Source of the DNA: Prochilodus magdalenae | Lineage: Eukaryota > Chordata > Actinopteri > Characiformes > Prochilodontidae | Assembly: GCA_024036415.1 (NCBI GenBank) | Contig: JAMWET010000550.1 | Span: 268,501-332,500, forward strand | DNA length: 64,000 nt | Reading direction: 5' to 3' | Part shown: piece by piece, positions 40,901 through 50,059 of the stretch | Numbering within the stretch: the first letter of the stretch is position 1 | Layout: every line of letters begins with the position of its first letter | Program-made: the position numbers and the translations under genes | The notes under the pieces: model-generated | What the model saw: the letters and a program-made list of their open reading frames with translations, nothing else | The model's database searches: none | Told to the model about the DNA's origin: nothing

Positions 40901-42566
40901 AGGATGACGATAGCCAGAGATAATACTGTCCTCCTGGAAGGCCTACAAGACACATGCACACATGGTTTTCAGTCTCAGGCAGGGTTCAGGCTTCTCAACC
41001 TTTCCCACCCACTACAAAGCACAGTGGCCCACTAGACAGCTACAATCAGCATCTATAAGCACAATTTCTCAAAGAAATGTGGCTAAAGTAGAATTATGAT
41101 ATATCCAAAATGTCCAACAAGGGTGCTGTGAAAGTCCCCGTAGCTACCCAGCGACCATGTTGTCTCCAACTGAAGATGTTTAACTAACCACCTACTGCAA
41201 AGTTTTTATTTGTCAACGCGTACAATAATTTAATATATTAGATATAACAATAATATGGTTATTTATGATGATGGTTTCTGGCACTTTAGAAGCTACTGCC
41301 ACTACCTAAGCACAGGCCCACAGACCAGTAGAGGGTGCTTCATGGGCCACCGGTGGTCCATGGCCTGCAGTGCTGGCCATGCCACATTACTGACCCTTAC
41401 CTTGAAACCCTGTTTCAAAAAAAAGTCACATGTGGGGAAACATCTCTCACTTTATACCACCAGACTGCAAATTCGAAGGAAGTGCAGTTACTCATCTATG
41501 TTCCTAGTAGATCAATAGACCTCCATCAGACTGAAACACAAGTGTTCTTTTGTTGGAGAGGTTTTTATTCTATCGTAAGTCTGGAGTCCGTCTATGTTAT
41601 GTTTATAGTTTATTACATTCAACATGCTCTTGTTTCAGTTGTAATGATTTATCGTTAAATGTTTATGTGCTGCACCTTGGGTCGGAGAGTAACGCAAGTT
41701 CTTGTATGTCTTGTATATATTGAAGTACTGACAATAAAATTACATGACTTGACTTTTCAGAGCACAGGTGAGAATTCTATTTAACCCAATCGATGCAGGC
41801 TGGAGTTTAGAGCTGAGTATAGTGTTGAGTTTGCCATTTAAAAATGCTATGCTAATGTGGTTAGCTGACTGACACTAGTGTGGTTGGATATAACAGCCTA
41901 ATATCAGCTTGATGGCATAAAATTAATAGATAGGCAAATTCAACTAGACCATCTTAACAGCTTGACCCCTCAGATGGACACAAAGTAAATCATTTCCTAT
42001 TCATTATTATACAAATATCTCAACTGTGACAAAATTCAGGTTTACTATGGAGTTGTATCCATGGTCCTTTTTGCCGCTAACATGCTATGCTTAACCAACC
42101 TCGCAACAGTTGCTACAAAATAATGCATTTGTGGGCGCAGCATGGAAAGACCAGTTCCTCCTTTATTCTTCAGCAAGTGGGATTAACTCCCTGATCCTGA
42201 TCAGGCAAGCAATCTGCACCATCGTCTACAATGACCAGTTAAATGCCAATCATTCTTGGAATGATATACTTACATAGACACACTGATTTCTGTACCGCTG
42301 ACGTTTCAGCCTGGATACACATTATTACTGTTGACTATGCTACAGTACTGTATATAGAATATGCAGTGCAGGTTGTGCAATACAGTGTATCAGTTATGAG
42401 GGGGATCACCTGCTGCTCTCCCCAGACACCTTTCAGTATATAAGCAGCTACAAACAGTGCACTGTGTTTATATGTGAGTGTGGCTGTTGCCTAAACACAT
42501 AAACGGACTTACTTTGGGCACTTGGTGGACGTTGAAGACGCGGGGAAGTTTGATCAGGCTGAGCAT
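26641..42566 (-). CDS. paqr5: Membrane progestin receptor gamma (PAQR5), seven coding exons
   Basis: Seven-pass membrane receptor of the progestin and adipoQ receptor family. PAQR5 binds progestins at the cell surface and is linked to rapid, non-genomic steroid signalling. The coding exons on the minus strand are 42566-42513, 40942-40815, 34567-34362, 34108-33982, 30514-30418, 28525-28381 and 26900-26641. They total 1017 nt (338 aa plus TAA), and all six junctions are GT/AG and in phase. The protein starts MLSLIKLPRVF, close to the remembered start of human PAQR5 (330 aa). PAQR motifs are visible: NETLNVWTH (48-56), SSCAH followed by FDYG (99-122), HLPERLAPGRFDYIG (239-253) and HSHQLFH (254-260). 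Candidate metal-binding histidines are H103, H256 and H260. The last hydrophobic segment is about 291-320, followed by a basic tail. PAQR6 is the nearest alternative, but the N-terminus and the LGSAI and CYSRFLE stretches fit PAQR5 better. paqr5a versus paqr5b cannot be decided. Confidence 0.95.
26901..28380. other. paqr5 intron 6
   Basis: 1480 bp of mostly unique sequence. No internal exon or clear element. Confidence 0.6.
28381..28525 (-). CDS. paqr5: paqr5 coding exon 6 (residues 205-253)
   Basis: Acceptor ttcttcctag and donor GTAAGG. Encodes an acidic, cysteine-bearing loop (CTGEGCTANEAN), a hydrophobic segment, and the near-invariant HLPERLAPGRFDYI. Ends after one base of the Gly253 codon. 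Confidence 0.95.
28615..28752 (-). mobile_element. Tc1 family A terminal fragment in paqr5 intron 5
   Basis: CCTACCCACCAAGTTTCATTC followed by TGATTCCTTCTGGGTGCAACT matches, inverted, the left end of the element at 31041. Other parts absent. Confidence 0.6.
28753..30417. other. Rest of paqr5 intron 5
   Basis: Mostly unique. Around 29200-29560 there are promoter-like or LTR-like features (CTTATAAAACC and a CTCF-like CCACATGGTGGCGC at 29258-29271), but no terminal repeats were found. A plus-strand open frame at 30092-30325 is not recognisable. Confidence 0.35.
30418..30514 (-). CDS. paqr5: paqr5 coding exon 5 (residues 172-204)
   Basis: Acceptor ccatcacag and donor GTGAGT. Encodes FLESQTPKLGKVLRISAF and then YPYLFDNIPLFYR, a stretch well conserved between PAQR5 and PAQR6. 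Ends in phase 0. Confidence 0.95.
30779..30826 (-). mobile_element. Family B MITE terminal fragment
   Basis: GTCATTTTGGAGATACTTGT then TTTTCTTGGATGGCAAC matches the right end of the inverted copy at 33568-33823. The rest is lost. Confidence 0.45.
31041..31702 (+). pseudogene. Tc1/mariner element (family A) with N-terminal transposase relic, in paqr5 intron 4
   Basis: Termini with TAGTTGCTCCCAGAAGGAA and TTCCTTCTGGGTGCAACTA. The interior encodes VSASTIGRWLHNAGLHAHRP, the second HTH of a Tc1-type DNA-binding domain, then drifts out of frame. At 662 bp it is about half of a full element. It is the fullest of six family A pieces here. Confidence 0.75.
32503..32526. repeat. (TAA)n microsatellite
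   Basis: About eight AAT/TAA units in paqr5 intron 4. Confidence 0.85.
33219..33350. repeat. AT-rich palindromic repeat
   Basis: ATACATTAGTTAACATGAAG is followed by its inverted counterpart around CTTAACTAATGTATCCC and TTCATGTTAG. This is a small hairpin MITE-like repeat in paqr5 intron 4. Confidence 0.5.
33365..33460 (+). mobile_element. Decayed family B MITE half
   Basis: GAGCATTTCTAGATTGGCCCATTCAAC...CATTGTGAAGAGCAACTG...AAATGATC keeps the block order of the family B right half. It sits next to, and inverted relative to, the intact copy at 33568. Confidence 0.45.
33568..33823 (-). mobile_element. Palindromic MITE, family B (256 bp), in paqr5 intron 4
   Basis: Starts ATATAGTCGCTGTCCAAAG and ends CTTTGGACAGCGACGATAT, the best-preserved inverted termini in the window. 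The interior is inverted relative to the 19373 copy. It lies about 160 bp past the exon 4 donor, so a transcript hairpin would sit close to that splice site. Confidence 0.9.
33982..34108 (-). CDS. paqr5: paqr5 coding exon 4 (residues 130-172)
   Basis: Acceptor tgtgcag and donor GTAACA. It completes Gly130 and encodes SAITYSAY and, after a short loop, the hydrophobic run ending in ICTAMACYS. The preceding intron is only 253 bp. A palindromic MITE lies about 160 bp beyond the donor in the following intron. Confidence 0.95.
34362..34567 (-). CDS. paqr5: paqr5 coding exon 3 (residues 61-130)
   Basis: Acceptor ctctcag lies at the end of a (CT)n tract, so the polypyrimidine tract is itself a microsatellite. 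The donor is GTAGGG. Encodes transmembrane segments 1 and 2 and the start of 3, with the second PAQR motif SSCAHTFSTMS (99-109) and FFFDYG (117-122). H103 is a predicted zinc ligand. Confidence 0.95.
34569..34592. repeat. (GA)n, doubling as the exon 3 polypyrimidine tract
   Basis: Read on the minus strand, this (CT)n directly precedes the CAG acceptor of exon 3. A second, shorter (GA)n is at 34648-34663. Confidence 0.85.
34890..35108 (+). mobile_element. tRNA-derived SINE, in paqr5 intron 2
   Basis: The head GGTTGGTGTAGCTCAGCGGA holds an A box, and GGGGTTCGAATCCTGG is a B box at tRNA spacing. The body has GGGCAAGACTCCTAACACTA. The tail TGGATAAGAGCGTCAGCTAA...AAATGTAAATG is the widespread fish SINE/LINE tail. 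A second full copy is at 55766-56008. No 7-bp acceptor stem, so not a functional tRNA. Confidence 0.85.
35130..35210 (+). pseudogene. Tc1/mariner transposase fragment
   Basis: Reads GWDFQQDNDTKH, the second catalytic-aspartate block of Tc1 transposases, without flanking domains. It sits just after the SINE. Confidence 0.55.
35345..36393 (-). pseudogene. Tc1/mariner transposase pseudogene, in paqr5 intron 2
   Basis: On the minus strand KHATTGLWSRGNILWSDDSH is followed by [20 protein letters not shown] and FQYDRAPVDKARFKK, matching the catalytic core (normally WSDES...VWR..., FQ.D.APVHKA). One end ACTATATGGACAAAAGTATT is at about 36363-36382. The other end is eroded, there is a large internal deletion (the central GCFS region is lost), and the HTH domain is gone. 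Dead. Confidence 0.8.
36394..36699. other. paqr5 intron 2, unique sequence
   Basis: Nothing recognised in this 306-bp stretch. Confidence 0.4.
36700..37080. promoter_or_regulatory. Candidate conserved non-coding region, in paqr5 intron 2
   Basis: About 380 bp, unique and of even composition, with a TCTAATTAGTATGCATGC block (homeobox- and octamer-like sites) and several CpGs, flanked by transposons. Intronic enhancer is a guess. Confidence 0.35.
37567..37622 (+). mobile_element. SINE tail fragment
   Basis: TCTTTGGATAAAAGCATCTGC...TGCCATTAATGTAAA is a diverged copy of the tail of the SINE at 34890. The 5' part (about 37300-37560) is not clearly related. Confidence 0.5.
37875..37938. repeat. 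(TA)n(GA)n microsatellite
   Basis: Short TA run followed by about 27 GA units in paqr5 intron 2. Confidence 0.95.
37939..40814. other. Remainder of paqr5 intron 2
   Basis: 38740-39070 is unique and fairly GC-rich (possible regulatory sequence). A decayed family B MITE is at about 39545-39735 (ACAGGAGACT...GAGCATTTCTATTGGTGCA...AGAGCAGCTGGTG) and another trace at about 39945-40060. No exon-like segment. Confidence 0.4.
40815..40942 (-). CDS. paqr5: paqr5 coding exon 2 (residues 19-61)
   Basis: Acceptor is tcttgtag just above 40942 and the donor is GTAAGA. Encodes 42 codons plus two bases of a split Trp codon. It carries the family hallmarks GYRHP (28-32) and NETLNVWTHFLP (48-59), the latter being the first PAQR signature before transmembrane segment 1. 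Confidence 0.95.
40943..42512. other. paqr5 intron 1
   Basis: Contains a CTCF-like CCAGTAGAGGGTGC at 41325-41338 (13 of 14 core positions) and a LINE-type 3' end at about 41640-41757. The rest is unique. Confidence 0.45.
41640..41757 (+). mobile_element. LINE-type 3' end fragment
   Basis: GCTGCACCTTGGGTCGGAG, then GACAATAAAATTACATGACTT and GACTT repeats, as at the 3' end of common fish LINE copies. 5'-truncated, no coding part. Confidence 0.5.
42513..42566 (-). CDS. paqr5: paqr5 coding exon 1 (residues 1-18)
   Basis: Begins at ATG 42566-42564 and ends at a consensus GTAAGT donor (42512-42507). It encodes the short cytosolic N-terminus MLSLIKLPRVFNVHQVPK and leaves the intron in phase 0. This ATG was chosen because the start matches PAQR5 proteins and because the upstream sequence in this frame runs into a likely 3' splice site. 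Confidence 0.92.
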
Positions 42567-42601
42567 GTTCCTCTGGTTCCAGCTCTGGCTTCCACAGGTG
42601 A
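42567..42601 (-). other. paqr5: paqr5 5' UTR part of the first coding exon
   Basis: A pyrimidine-rich tract ending tttttcctcag stops at 42602, followed by 35 nt before the ATG. This looks like a genuine 3' splice site, so at least one non-coding exon should lie upstream, as is usual for PAQR5. Confidence 0.65.
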
Positions 42602-43439
42602 CTGAGGAAAAATGCAGGGAGGCAGCCGGGTTGTGACATTTTACCTGAACTCAGACCAGTTCAACTAGCCCAGCCTTCACCCCGCCCATGCAGGGAAAAC
42701 ACACACTCCCCGGCACATGCACCGTGTTACACTTGAGACCTGCTGTGTAAATCAAAGCTGACTAATTAATGAGCTGAATGGGGATCCATACACACACAGG
42801 CACACACCTGTAGTCCTAAACACCGCTATAGCTTATTAAAGGCTTAATAAAAAATAAAAGAACAAATATATATAATCTCAAAACAGTTGCGACAGCACTT
42901 AAAATGCTAATTAAGCTGTGATTAGTAGTCCTGTTTGACCTGTATTAACATGAAATCAGTACAAACAGACAATATTATTTGTTTCTCCTATCAAAATCTG
43001 TCACTTGCAACCATTTCCAAGAGAAGCTGGGCCAGGAACGTTTACCCCTGTGTTACATCACATTATCATTTAACGTTTTTAAAAGAAGAATGTGGAATAT
43101 GGCCCGTCCCGTCTAACAACCGCATTCTCTGATAGCGCAGCCGTGCAGTTGTAGCATGTGCAGAATGTGGCTTGGCACTGGCATTCCCAAAAACGACATA
43201 AAGGTTACCCCTGCCATGGGAACTAATAACCACCAGATTACCATGACAGACGTTCTACGCTGCTAAACTGTTTGGTGCTTTCCTGTTATTTTGGCGTCCA
43301 TTTCTGAATAATTCAAAATTTTAATTTGTCGAATCATGATATGCCTTTCCTCTCGCCATCAGTCAACATCAAATAGGCTCTATAAAAGTTGGAAGTTGGC
43401 AGCATTTCTGAATGTTGTTGACATGTGGCACTGTTACAG
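42602..43439. other. Upstream flank of paqr5 without a called gene
   Basis: Unique sequence. The part at 43100-43280 is of high complexity and could be regulatory or a 5' exon, but I see no decisive signal. A short AT-rich stretch at 42840-42870 is unremarkable. Confidence 0.3.
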
Positions 43440-43800
43440 GTAGTAATGAGTGCTGAGCCGTGGTTTGGTTTGTGTTCCTGAGCCCATGTGGTGAACCATG
43501 CTGTTTTCTGCTACTGGCAAAGTCATTTCTCCTGAATCCCAGAACCTTCTGATGACATTATGAAATAAGGTTGTAGAGGTTGTTATCATTCCCAGCCTTA
43601 AACTGCCCCATCCCAACTTTTTGGGAATGTGTTGCTGGCATGAATTTTTAGAAATAGTGTATATAGTATATCTACAAAAAACAATTACAGTATTGAGGTG
43701 AAACATTAAATATGTCAGTTTTGTACTATTTCTGTCTCAATACAGGTCAAAGTGGACTTACAAATCTCTCCTTTCTGGTTTTATATGCAAGTTGTTCATC
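43440..43800 (+). mobile_element. DNA-transposon-derived repeat
   Basis: Holds CCTTAAACTGCCCCATCCCA, TTTTTGGGAATGTGTTGCTGG, and AACATTAAATATGTCAGTTT followed by CAATACAGGTCAAAGTGGA, in the order of a very common fish repeat. A minus-strand open frame over it is not a gene. Confidence 0.55.
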
Positions 43801-43827
43801 ATAAACAAATAATCAAAATATGTCCAT

Positions 43828-44093
43828 TTTGTCCCTGTCCAAAGAAAAACTCAAAACTCTCTCAAAAATGGCACATTTACAGGAGAGGCCAAAAACCTAA
43901 TTTAACTTTAATGTAAGTCAGTGGAACCGGACCTTTTTCCAAGCAATTTGGAGAAATTTCTGTTGGTCCATTAATCTTCAACAATTTACATACAATGTAA
44001 AGAGATGCTGCTGTGATCAAATGATGCATATAAATAAAAATCCATAATGGATATACAGGTTTTTGTTTTTTTGTTTCTTGACAGTGACAATAT
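43828..44093 (+). mobile_element. Palindromic MITE, family B (266 bp)
   Basis: Left GTCCCTGTCCAAAGAAAAAC, right TTGACAGTGACAATAT, with interior CAGGAGAGGCC, GTAAGTCAGTGGAACCGGA and TTTCTGTTGGTCCATTAATC. More diverged than other copies. Confidence 0.8.
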
Positions 44094-44274
44094 GTTTGTA
44101 TTTTCTGAGTACATCTGGTCCCCACAAAGACCTAAAAACCAAACAGGGCCACCAGCTTCTGCACCTTAAACCTTAAAACTTGTAGAATGGTCTAACCAAA
44201 AAAGTTAAAAAGAAAAAAAATTCTCTGTTAATCTTACAAAATCTGATCATGTATAACTATAGCACTGGCCATAC

Positions 44275-44337
44275 CTTCAGCGAGTTGAACAGGCTGGTGT
44301 AGTTAAGCAGAAAGGCTTGGTGTTCAGCAGAACAGTC
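44275..44337 (-). other. Candidate exon upstream of paqr5 (63 nt)
   Basis: Flanked on the minus strand by tttctgcag and a GTATGG donor. It is open in one frame (DCSAEHQAFLLNYTSLFNSLK) with phase 0 at both ends. Joined to the 5' UTR acceptor at 42601 this frame would read into a stop, so it may be a 5' UTR exon of paqr5. It may instead belong to an unrecognised gene. The peptide resembles nothing I can name. Confidence 0.3.
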
Positions 44338-44593
44338 CTGCAGAAACAGATGTCACTGACATGAGCCGAGAGGAAACCCTGAAAAGCTGCTGTCCGTTAG
44401 CATGAGTGGACATTTCAGTCAGTCTTTTGGACACCCAAACTGTACTCACTATTTCCTGAGCTGTCAAACCTGGCTGGTCAGGCAGAGGGCTGCGGCCTAA
44501 TCGGTTTCACCCAGCCCAGATACAGCTGACGAATGAATGGAGGGTGTGTTGGTGTGAGGGAGGCAGGTTAACGCAGTCGAAGAGTAAACAAAA

Positions 44594-44599
<6 letters not shown>

Positions 44600-44634
<35 letters not shown>

Positions 44635-44647
44635 CACACACACACAC
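44600..44647. repeat. (CT)n(CA)n microsatellite
   Basis: TCTCTC run followed by CGCTCACACACACACAC. Confidence 0.9.
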
Positions 44648-44784
44648 CCATGCACTGTCTGTTTCAGAAACCGCATGTTCTTGCGCTTTTCATGCACCGA
44701 GTATGCAGCCTACTGTATGTATCATGTTGCTATAGAGATGTGCTATCTTGTGCAAACTCTAAAACCTTGAAAGCAAACACCTGC

Positions 44785-44812
44785 GACACATGACACATGA
44801 CACATGACACAT
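44785..44812 (+). repeat. Four tandem GACACAT heptamers
   Basis: Perfect four-unit minisatellite. Confidence 0.9.
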
Positions 44813-44888
44813 ACGCAGCCCTGGATACTTCTTTCTCAGCTTTCATTCATGATAAACTGAACTTATTAGATAGCGAGCTGTTACTTAC

Positions 44889-44934
44889 GCTGTACTCTTC
44901 AGGACGCAGTGATACAGGTCCGGGACATGGATTA
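44889..44934 (-). other. Candidate exon upstream of paqr5 (46 nt)
   Basis: Acceptor gataacag (weak polypyrimidine tract) and a perfect GTAAGT donor. It reads NPCPGPVSLRPEEYS in the frame that continues into the candidate exon at 44275-44337. A possible partner with a hydrophobic, signal-like stretch (LLCLLFLSLASVPLN) lies at about 46105-46230 on the minus strand and would join in phase. No family is recognised, and chance splice-site matches are possible. Confidence 0.25.
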
Positions 44935-45229
44935 CTGTTATCAGTCACGGGAGGTGCTGTGTTATGCAACACATGAGTTATGTAGTGAGTAAGGCTGCAA
45001 TCATTTAAAGGACATGGCGCCATATGCCGATCAAAACTAGATCAAGTGTCAATTAAAAAACACCTGTTTTCATGTTACCAGGGCCGGATGTAGCCTTTGG
45101 GGGGCCTTAAGCAGGATTTTTTTGGGGTCCCGATATTTTTCTGGCTTGAAATTCACAGCAACAAATTGTACACTCACAAAGCACTAATTATACCAAACCT
45201 CACTGTATCTGCACTCATGTCATTACTGC

Positions 45230-45480
45230 ATACATTCCTAGACCGCTTTTACTCTGTTCTTTACTGCTCAGGACCCTTACAGGACCACCCCAGAGCAGGC
45301 TTTATGTGGTGGATCATTCACAGCACTGCAGTGACACTGACATGGTGGTAGGAGTGTCAAATACAGTGGGCAGTGAGTGCAGTGTCACTGCAGTGCTGAG
45401 AATGATCCACCACCCACATAATGCCTGCTCTGTGGCAGTCCACTGGGGGGTCCTGAACATAACAAGCAAAGCTGTCATGT
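45230..45480. mobile_element. MITE core with internal palindrome
   Basis: GTGGTGGATCATTCACAGCACTG and CAGTGCTGAGAATGATCCACC are inverted around 45355. The CCACCACCCACATAATGCC block matches the middle of the element at 6415-6876. Confidence 0.6.
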
Positions 45481-45754
45481 AAGGACACTTAACCTGGCCC
45501 AACACCATGCACTGATCCAATGAGTGAATAAACATGTTTTTTTTTTTAAAGGAATACTGTAGTGACCTGCTACTGACTGGTACTGGCCTATAGAAACTCA
45601 AAGACCACGCCCTCCAGGAAAGGGGGTGTATAGTTGTTGATAAGGTGTGAATTGGTTTAAGGTGTGTGTACGTGTTTGCTGTGCTGTTTTATGTATGAGG
45701 GGAGGTCACCGGTAGCATGGTAATGGTGACCTTCTAGTGAAAAGAGCACTAGAG

Positions 45755-45966
<212 letters not shown>

Positions 45967-46498
45967 AATATTAAATATTAGTAATATAATTTTTTTGTGC
46001 TGATGGTGTATCAAAGTGTATTATGTAACAAGGATATGGTCTGAAGTTACCAGCAAGCCCTGTCTTGTCCTGACTCCTAATACCACTGTGTACCTCAAGA
46101 GGCGATAGTGAGTCACTGTATGGTTCTCATGTAATCTCTTGTCAATCATGTTGAAGGTGCTGCTCCCAGTTAGATCATTTAGGGGGACGGAAGCCAATGA
46201 AAGGAAGAGCAGACACAACAATGACTGAAGCTCTTGGCAAACAAAAGAAAATAAGTGATAGAAGTTAAACAAACATTATCGTCGGCTTCGCTTTCCACCA
46301 CTGGAGAGGCTCTTACCGACTAAAAGGATAAGGTTTAATGCTGAACTCATAACATTTCTTCTAAACTGGTAAGTGGGACTGTGGGACCGTCCGTTTCCTT
46401 GTTTCTTATTACAGGGGAGGACACCACAGCTTTCTGAGGATACTTAATCAGACCAAAACAGGTTCTGGTATGGCAGGCTCAGTAACAGGAATTAGGTT

Positions 46499-46643
46499 TG
46501 TAGTGTAATTACCAAGCCAGCCACAGGGTGGCAGTGTTTTCTAACAATACTAAGTCTATTGAGCACAATGGGTTGTCTTGACTTACAGACTGTATAGTGA
46601 AATGTAATAACCAAGCCAAACACTAGGTGGCAGTGTTTTCCAA
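46499..46643 (+). promoter_or_regulatory. Tandem pair of CTCF-like motifs in a duplicated block
   Basis: GTAATTACCAAGCCAGCCAC...GGTGGCAGTGTTTTC and GTAATAACCAAGCCAAACAC...GGTGGCAGTGTTTTC are diverged tandem copies about 94 bp apart. The second holds ACACTAGGTGGCAG (13 of 14 CTCF core positions) and the first CCACAGGGTGGCAG (12 of 14). Function unproven. Confidence 0.4.
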
Positions 46644-47689
46644 CCCAGAACAGGCTCAAAGAAGCCCAGCATCCTGGTCTCCAGCTGACTGACAGAAAAG
46701 GCAGATTCCTTTTGCATGGTTGATCCTTGGTAACACTTCAAAGGGAAGTGCAAACAAAACCCCAACAAAAAAGCTGAAATTTGGATCCTTACTCAACTCA
46801 CTTGACCTTTCTAGCATTCCTGCCGGAGCACTCCTGCAGGAGCCGAGGGTAGAAAGGGCGACAGTGTGTTTGATCATTTCTCACCTCAATGAAAAAGGTT
46901 ACAATGGCCTGAAAACAGCTCCCCAAGCAAGCCTTTCAGTGAAATACCGAAAAGGCTGGCCTCGCTGTGAATCTCTAGAGTCGGTCCACAGCCTTAACAA
47001 AAAGAGAACCAGAGGCCAAAACTTCCCTGAACAGGAACAAAGCAGGGTGGAGTTGGCAAGTAGGCAGAAAACAATAGTTTAATGGAATTCAGAGACTGAT
47101 TCCTTCCACTCACAGGTTCATTCTGAACTCCACCACACCACTCACACAATTCCCCTGTCTCAGTCCTGTCCAGCTCCCTACCGCACATAGAAGAGTCCGG
47201 CTGACTCCAGTAATTTCCCGACATGGAGGCCTTAATGGAGACCAAAATGAAAAACTGAATCAATGCTATATCTGCTGTGGAGAAGCCTGCTCGCACCCTG
47301 CAGTGGCGCCACAATCATCCTCAGAGTGAGATTTTCTGGGTTAGAACTAAGAGAACTCCCTGCTGAAGATCTCGAAGGTGGGAGGATATTTTGGAAAACT
47401 ACAAGCAGTTCGGGGCAGATACATGTGGGCGAGACTGCCGGGCAGAAACATATCACATCTGAAGATAATAGCTTTTTCATGGGTGGATCATCAGTGGATT
47501 CTTTTACCACAGTAGGGGGATTCACCGTGGTGGGAAGTAGGGGTCGCACAGACCAGGTGACTAGTATAGTGGATCTCATCTGTTCCTGTCTCAAAGCCCA
47601 CTTATTCATTCTTGGAAAACACTACAGGCACATAGGATAAAAAAGAAGCGAGCCCACTCAGGGGACAGAGGACACTTTGTGTTGAGCTG
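46644..47689. other. Unassigned sequence
   Basis: Moderately GC-rich with open frames of 105-125 codons on both strands (46720-47082, 47263-47640 plus; 46994-47314, 47232-47609 minus). None shows a family, splice context or codon bias. Probably old repeat sequence. Confidence 0.3.
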
Positions 47690-48086
47690 GTTTTGACCTG
47701 TTGGACAGAGCTTGGTTCTAGCTAATGGAAACTGTTCTCCTTCAGTGTTCTGTGCTTATGACTATTTGAATAGACGTCAGTGTCCGACTAATGGATGAGC
47801 TTCTATGAAAGACGGGTGGACTGCGAGACACTGGAGTCTCTTCACCTACACTGAGCTGGATAAGAGTCTGTTCCAGAAGTGATAATAGGACATTAGAGCC
47901 GTAATAAACCATGCTCCTGTTACTCTCCATACTTAAGGAACATTTAAGTACAAGGTAACTACTTAAGTACTTTTACTCCAGGGGAGGTCTAAAGGGGGGA
48001 ACATCTACTTTCACTGGAGGAGTAATGTACGTTGGGTGTCGCCACTTTAGCTTGAGTACATGGTTTGTGTATTTTGCCCACCACTG
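47690..48086 (+). repeat. Interspersed repeat C, uninterrupted copy
   Basis: Begins TTTTGACCTGTTGGACAGAG and ends ACATGGTTTGTGTATTTTGCC then CACCACTG. The same order is found at 58481-59306, where it is split by a 533-bp MITE. Class unknown, no coding sequence. Confidence 0.7.
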
Positions 48087-48648
48087 CAAATAAAGCCGTA
48101 GCAGTCGCTTGTCTTGTACCATAAATTCATGAACAGTTATATAATACTGCCATTCAGATTTGAAGCTTACCTATATACTCATATATGGCAACATATTTAA
48201 ACAACTAGAGGGAGCTATTAAATAAGTAAATATTGTTGGTTTTCTAGCACATTTCATTGTCTATAACATACATAGTCGTAGAAATAACTTCATGTACTGG
48301 CATTTTCTAATGTGAAATTTCATTTAGCAAGACTGCCACTCATCTGTCAGTAGATAGTATACCAGTATATTGTACTTACCAGCTAATACAACGCAGTATC
48401 CACATCATATCTATAAAACTCTGTATGTGCTGCTGATTCATTCTCAACAAAGACAATCTCAATAAAAAAGTCACCACCTGGATATAACCAAGCAAATAGG
48501 TAAGAGCCTCCCATTGGGTAATTACTGCATGGGTGATTATGTTCCAGCTGGTAACAAGTTGCTTAACCCTAACTGATGCAGTGAGTAGCTTCTCATAGGT
48601 TAAACCGCCATGTGGAAAGACACATCCTGTGGTTGTGGAAAAGATGTT
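48087..48648. other. Intergenic, AT-rich, nothing recognised
   Basis: No exon-like segment or element identified in this 560-bp stretch. Confidence 0.4.
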
Positions 48649-49150
48649 ATTGGCATTAATCAAGCAGAGAAAACATCTAAGGAGATGCTGAAAGCACTGA
48701 AATCGGGTTAAGAACTGTCCAACGCGTTACTCAAAAGTGGAAGGACGGTGAGGAAACATCATCTTCCAGGAAGGAATGTGGCCGGGAACAAATCCTGAAT
48801 GATGGTGATCGTCGATCACTTAAATATTGGTGAAACCAAATCATAGAAATCAGCAGTAGAACTGAGGGAAATGTGTAATAGTGAAAGTAAGTGCATCTTC
48901 ACACGCACAATGTGAAAGGCCCTCAAGGGAATGGGCCTAAACAGCTGTGTAGCCTTCAGAAAAACACTCGTCAGTGAGGCTAACCAGCACAAACAGTTTC
49001 AGCTTGCTAGGGACCCGGAAGCAGGTGATGTGGTCTGATGAGTCCAGGTTTACCCTGTTCCAGAGTGATGGGCACATCAGGGTAAGAAGAGAGCTGGCTG
49101 AAGTGATGCACCCATCATGCCTAGTGCCTACCGTACAAGGCTCTCTGAAG
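48649..49150 (+). pseudogene. Tc1/mariner transposase pseudogene
   Basis: Conceptual reading includes LRTVQRVTQKWKDGEE (HTH region), then KALKGMGLNSCVAFRKTLVS, and WSDESRFTLFQSDGHIRVRR with the first catalytic aspartate. In-frame stops and frameshifts interrupt it, and the second aspartate region and 3' end are missing. Confidence 0.8.
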
Positions 49151-49515
49151 TCCCCACTTGTGAATAATAATATCAATCTATACTGTATTTATTAAAAAAA
49201 GAAAAACTTGAATGGCCCAGTAGGTTTGTGTGAAGGTCAGTTTGGTCTCGTCGTGTTTGTTTTTGTGGTTTTCGTTATCATGGAGGCCCTGTTCATTATA
49301 TGTTAATAATTTATGCATATTAAATAGTATAGAAAATTGCCAATAATGCAGTGTTGTTATTTATATATTGCATATATAACCGCTATGTTGACAAGGACAC
49401 TGTTAGAAAGTGCACAAACAGAAACAGTTTAAAGGCTCTGTTAAAAGACCCCCGGACATAGTGGAATATGTGTGAGTGTTGATAGGGTGTGGAAAGTAGG
49501 TCAATATTCTACCTG
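49151..49515. other. Intergenic, AT-rich, nothing recognised
   Basis: Poly-A stretch at 49192-49206. No gene. Confidence 0.4.
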
Positions 49516-49683
<168 letters not shown>

Positions 49684-50010
49684 ATTCAAGGCATCCAGTA
49701 GCAGATATACAAGGTACACAGTAACACCTACACCTATAACATCCCTGCCTCACCTTGCCTTTGTGTGATGGCAGAGGTTTTGTCTGAGAGGCTTGCACCC
49801 AGGACATAATGTAGGGGTAATGCGTATCATCTGACACACGTGCCTAACACCACATCTGTGTGTCGTTTGTGCGAGGCTCACATGACATCTGCAATGTAAA
49901 GTGTAGGTTACTATAGGTTATTGTGACCCTAAAGGAATGCCATATCTGGACACTCTTCTTTACTACTCAGCTGATAGCTCATTAGGACTCATATATATTT
50001 ATACCTATAA

Positions 50011-50011
50011 A

Positions 50012-50058
<47 letters not shown>
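50011..50058. repeat. (CT)n(AT)n microsatellite
   Basis: About 18 CT units, then TATATATATAT. Confidence 0.9.
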
Positions 50059-50059
50059 T

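Noticed and set aside
43434..43706. 90-codon minus-strand gene
   Set aside because: It lies wholly inside a common fish interspersed repeat.
47232..47640. Two opposing 125-codon frames
   Set aside because: Antisense overlap without protein-like composition or splice sites. Likely chance or old repeat.
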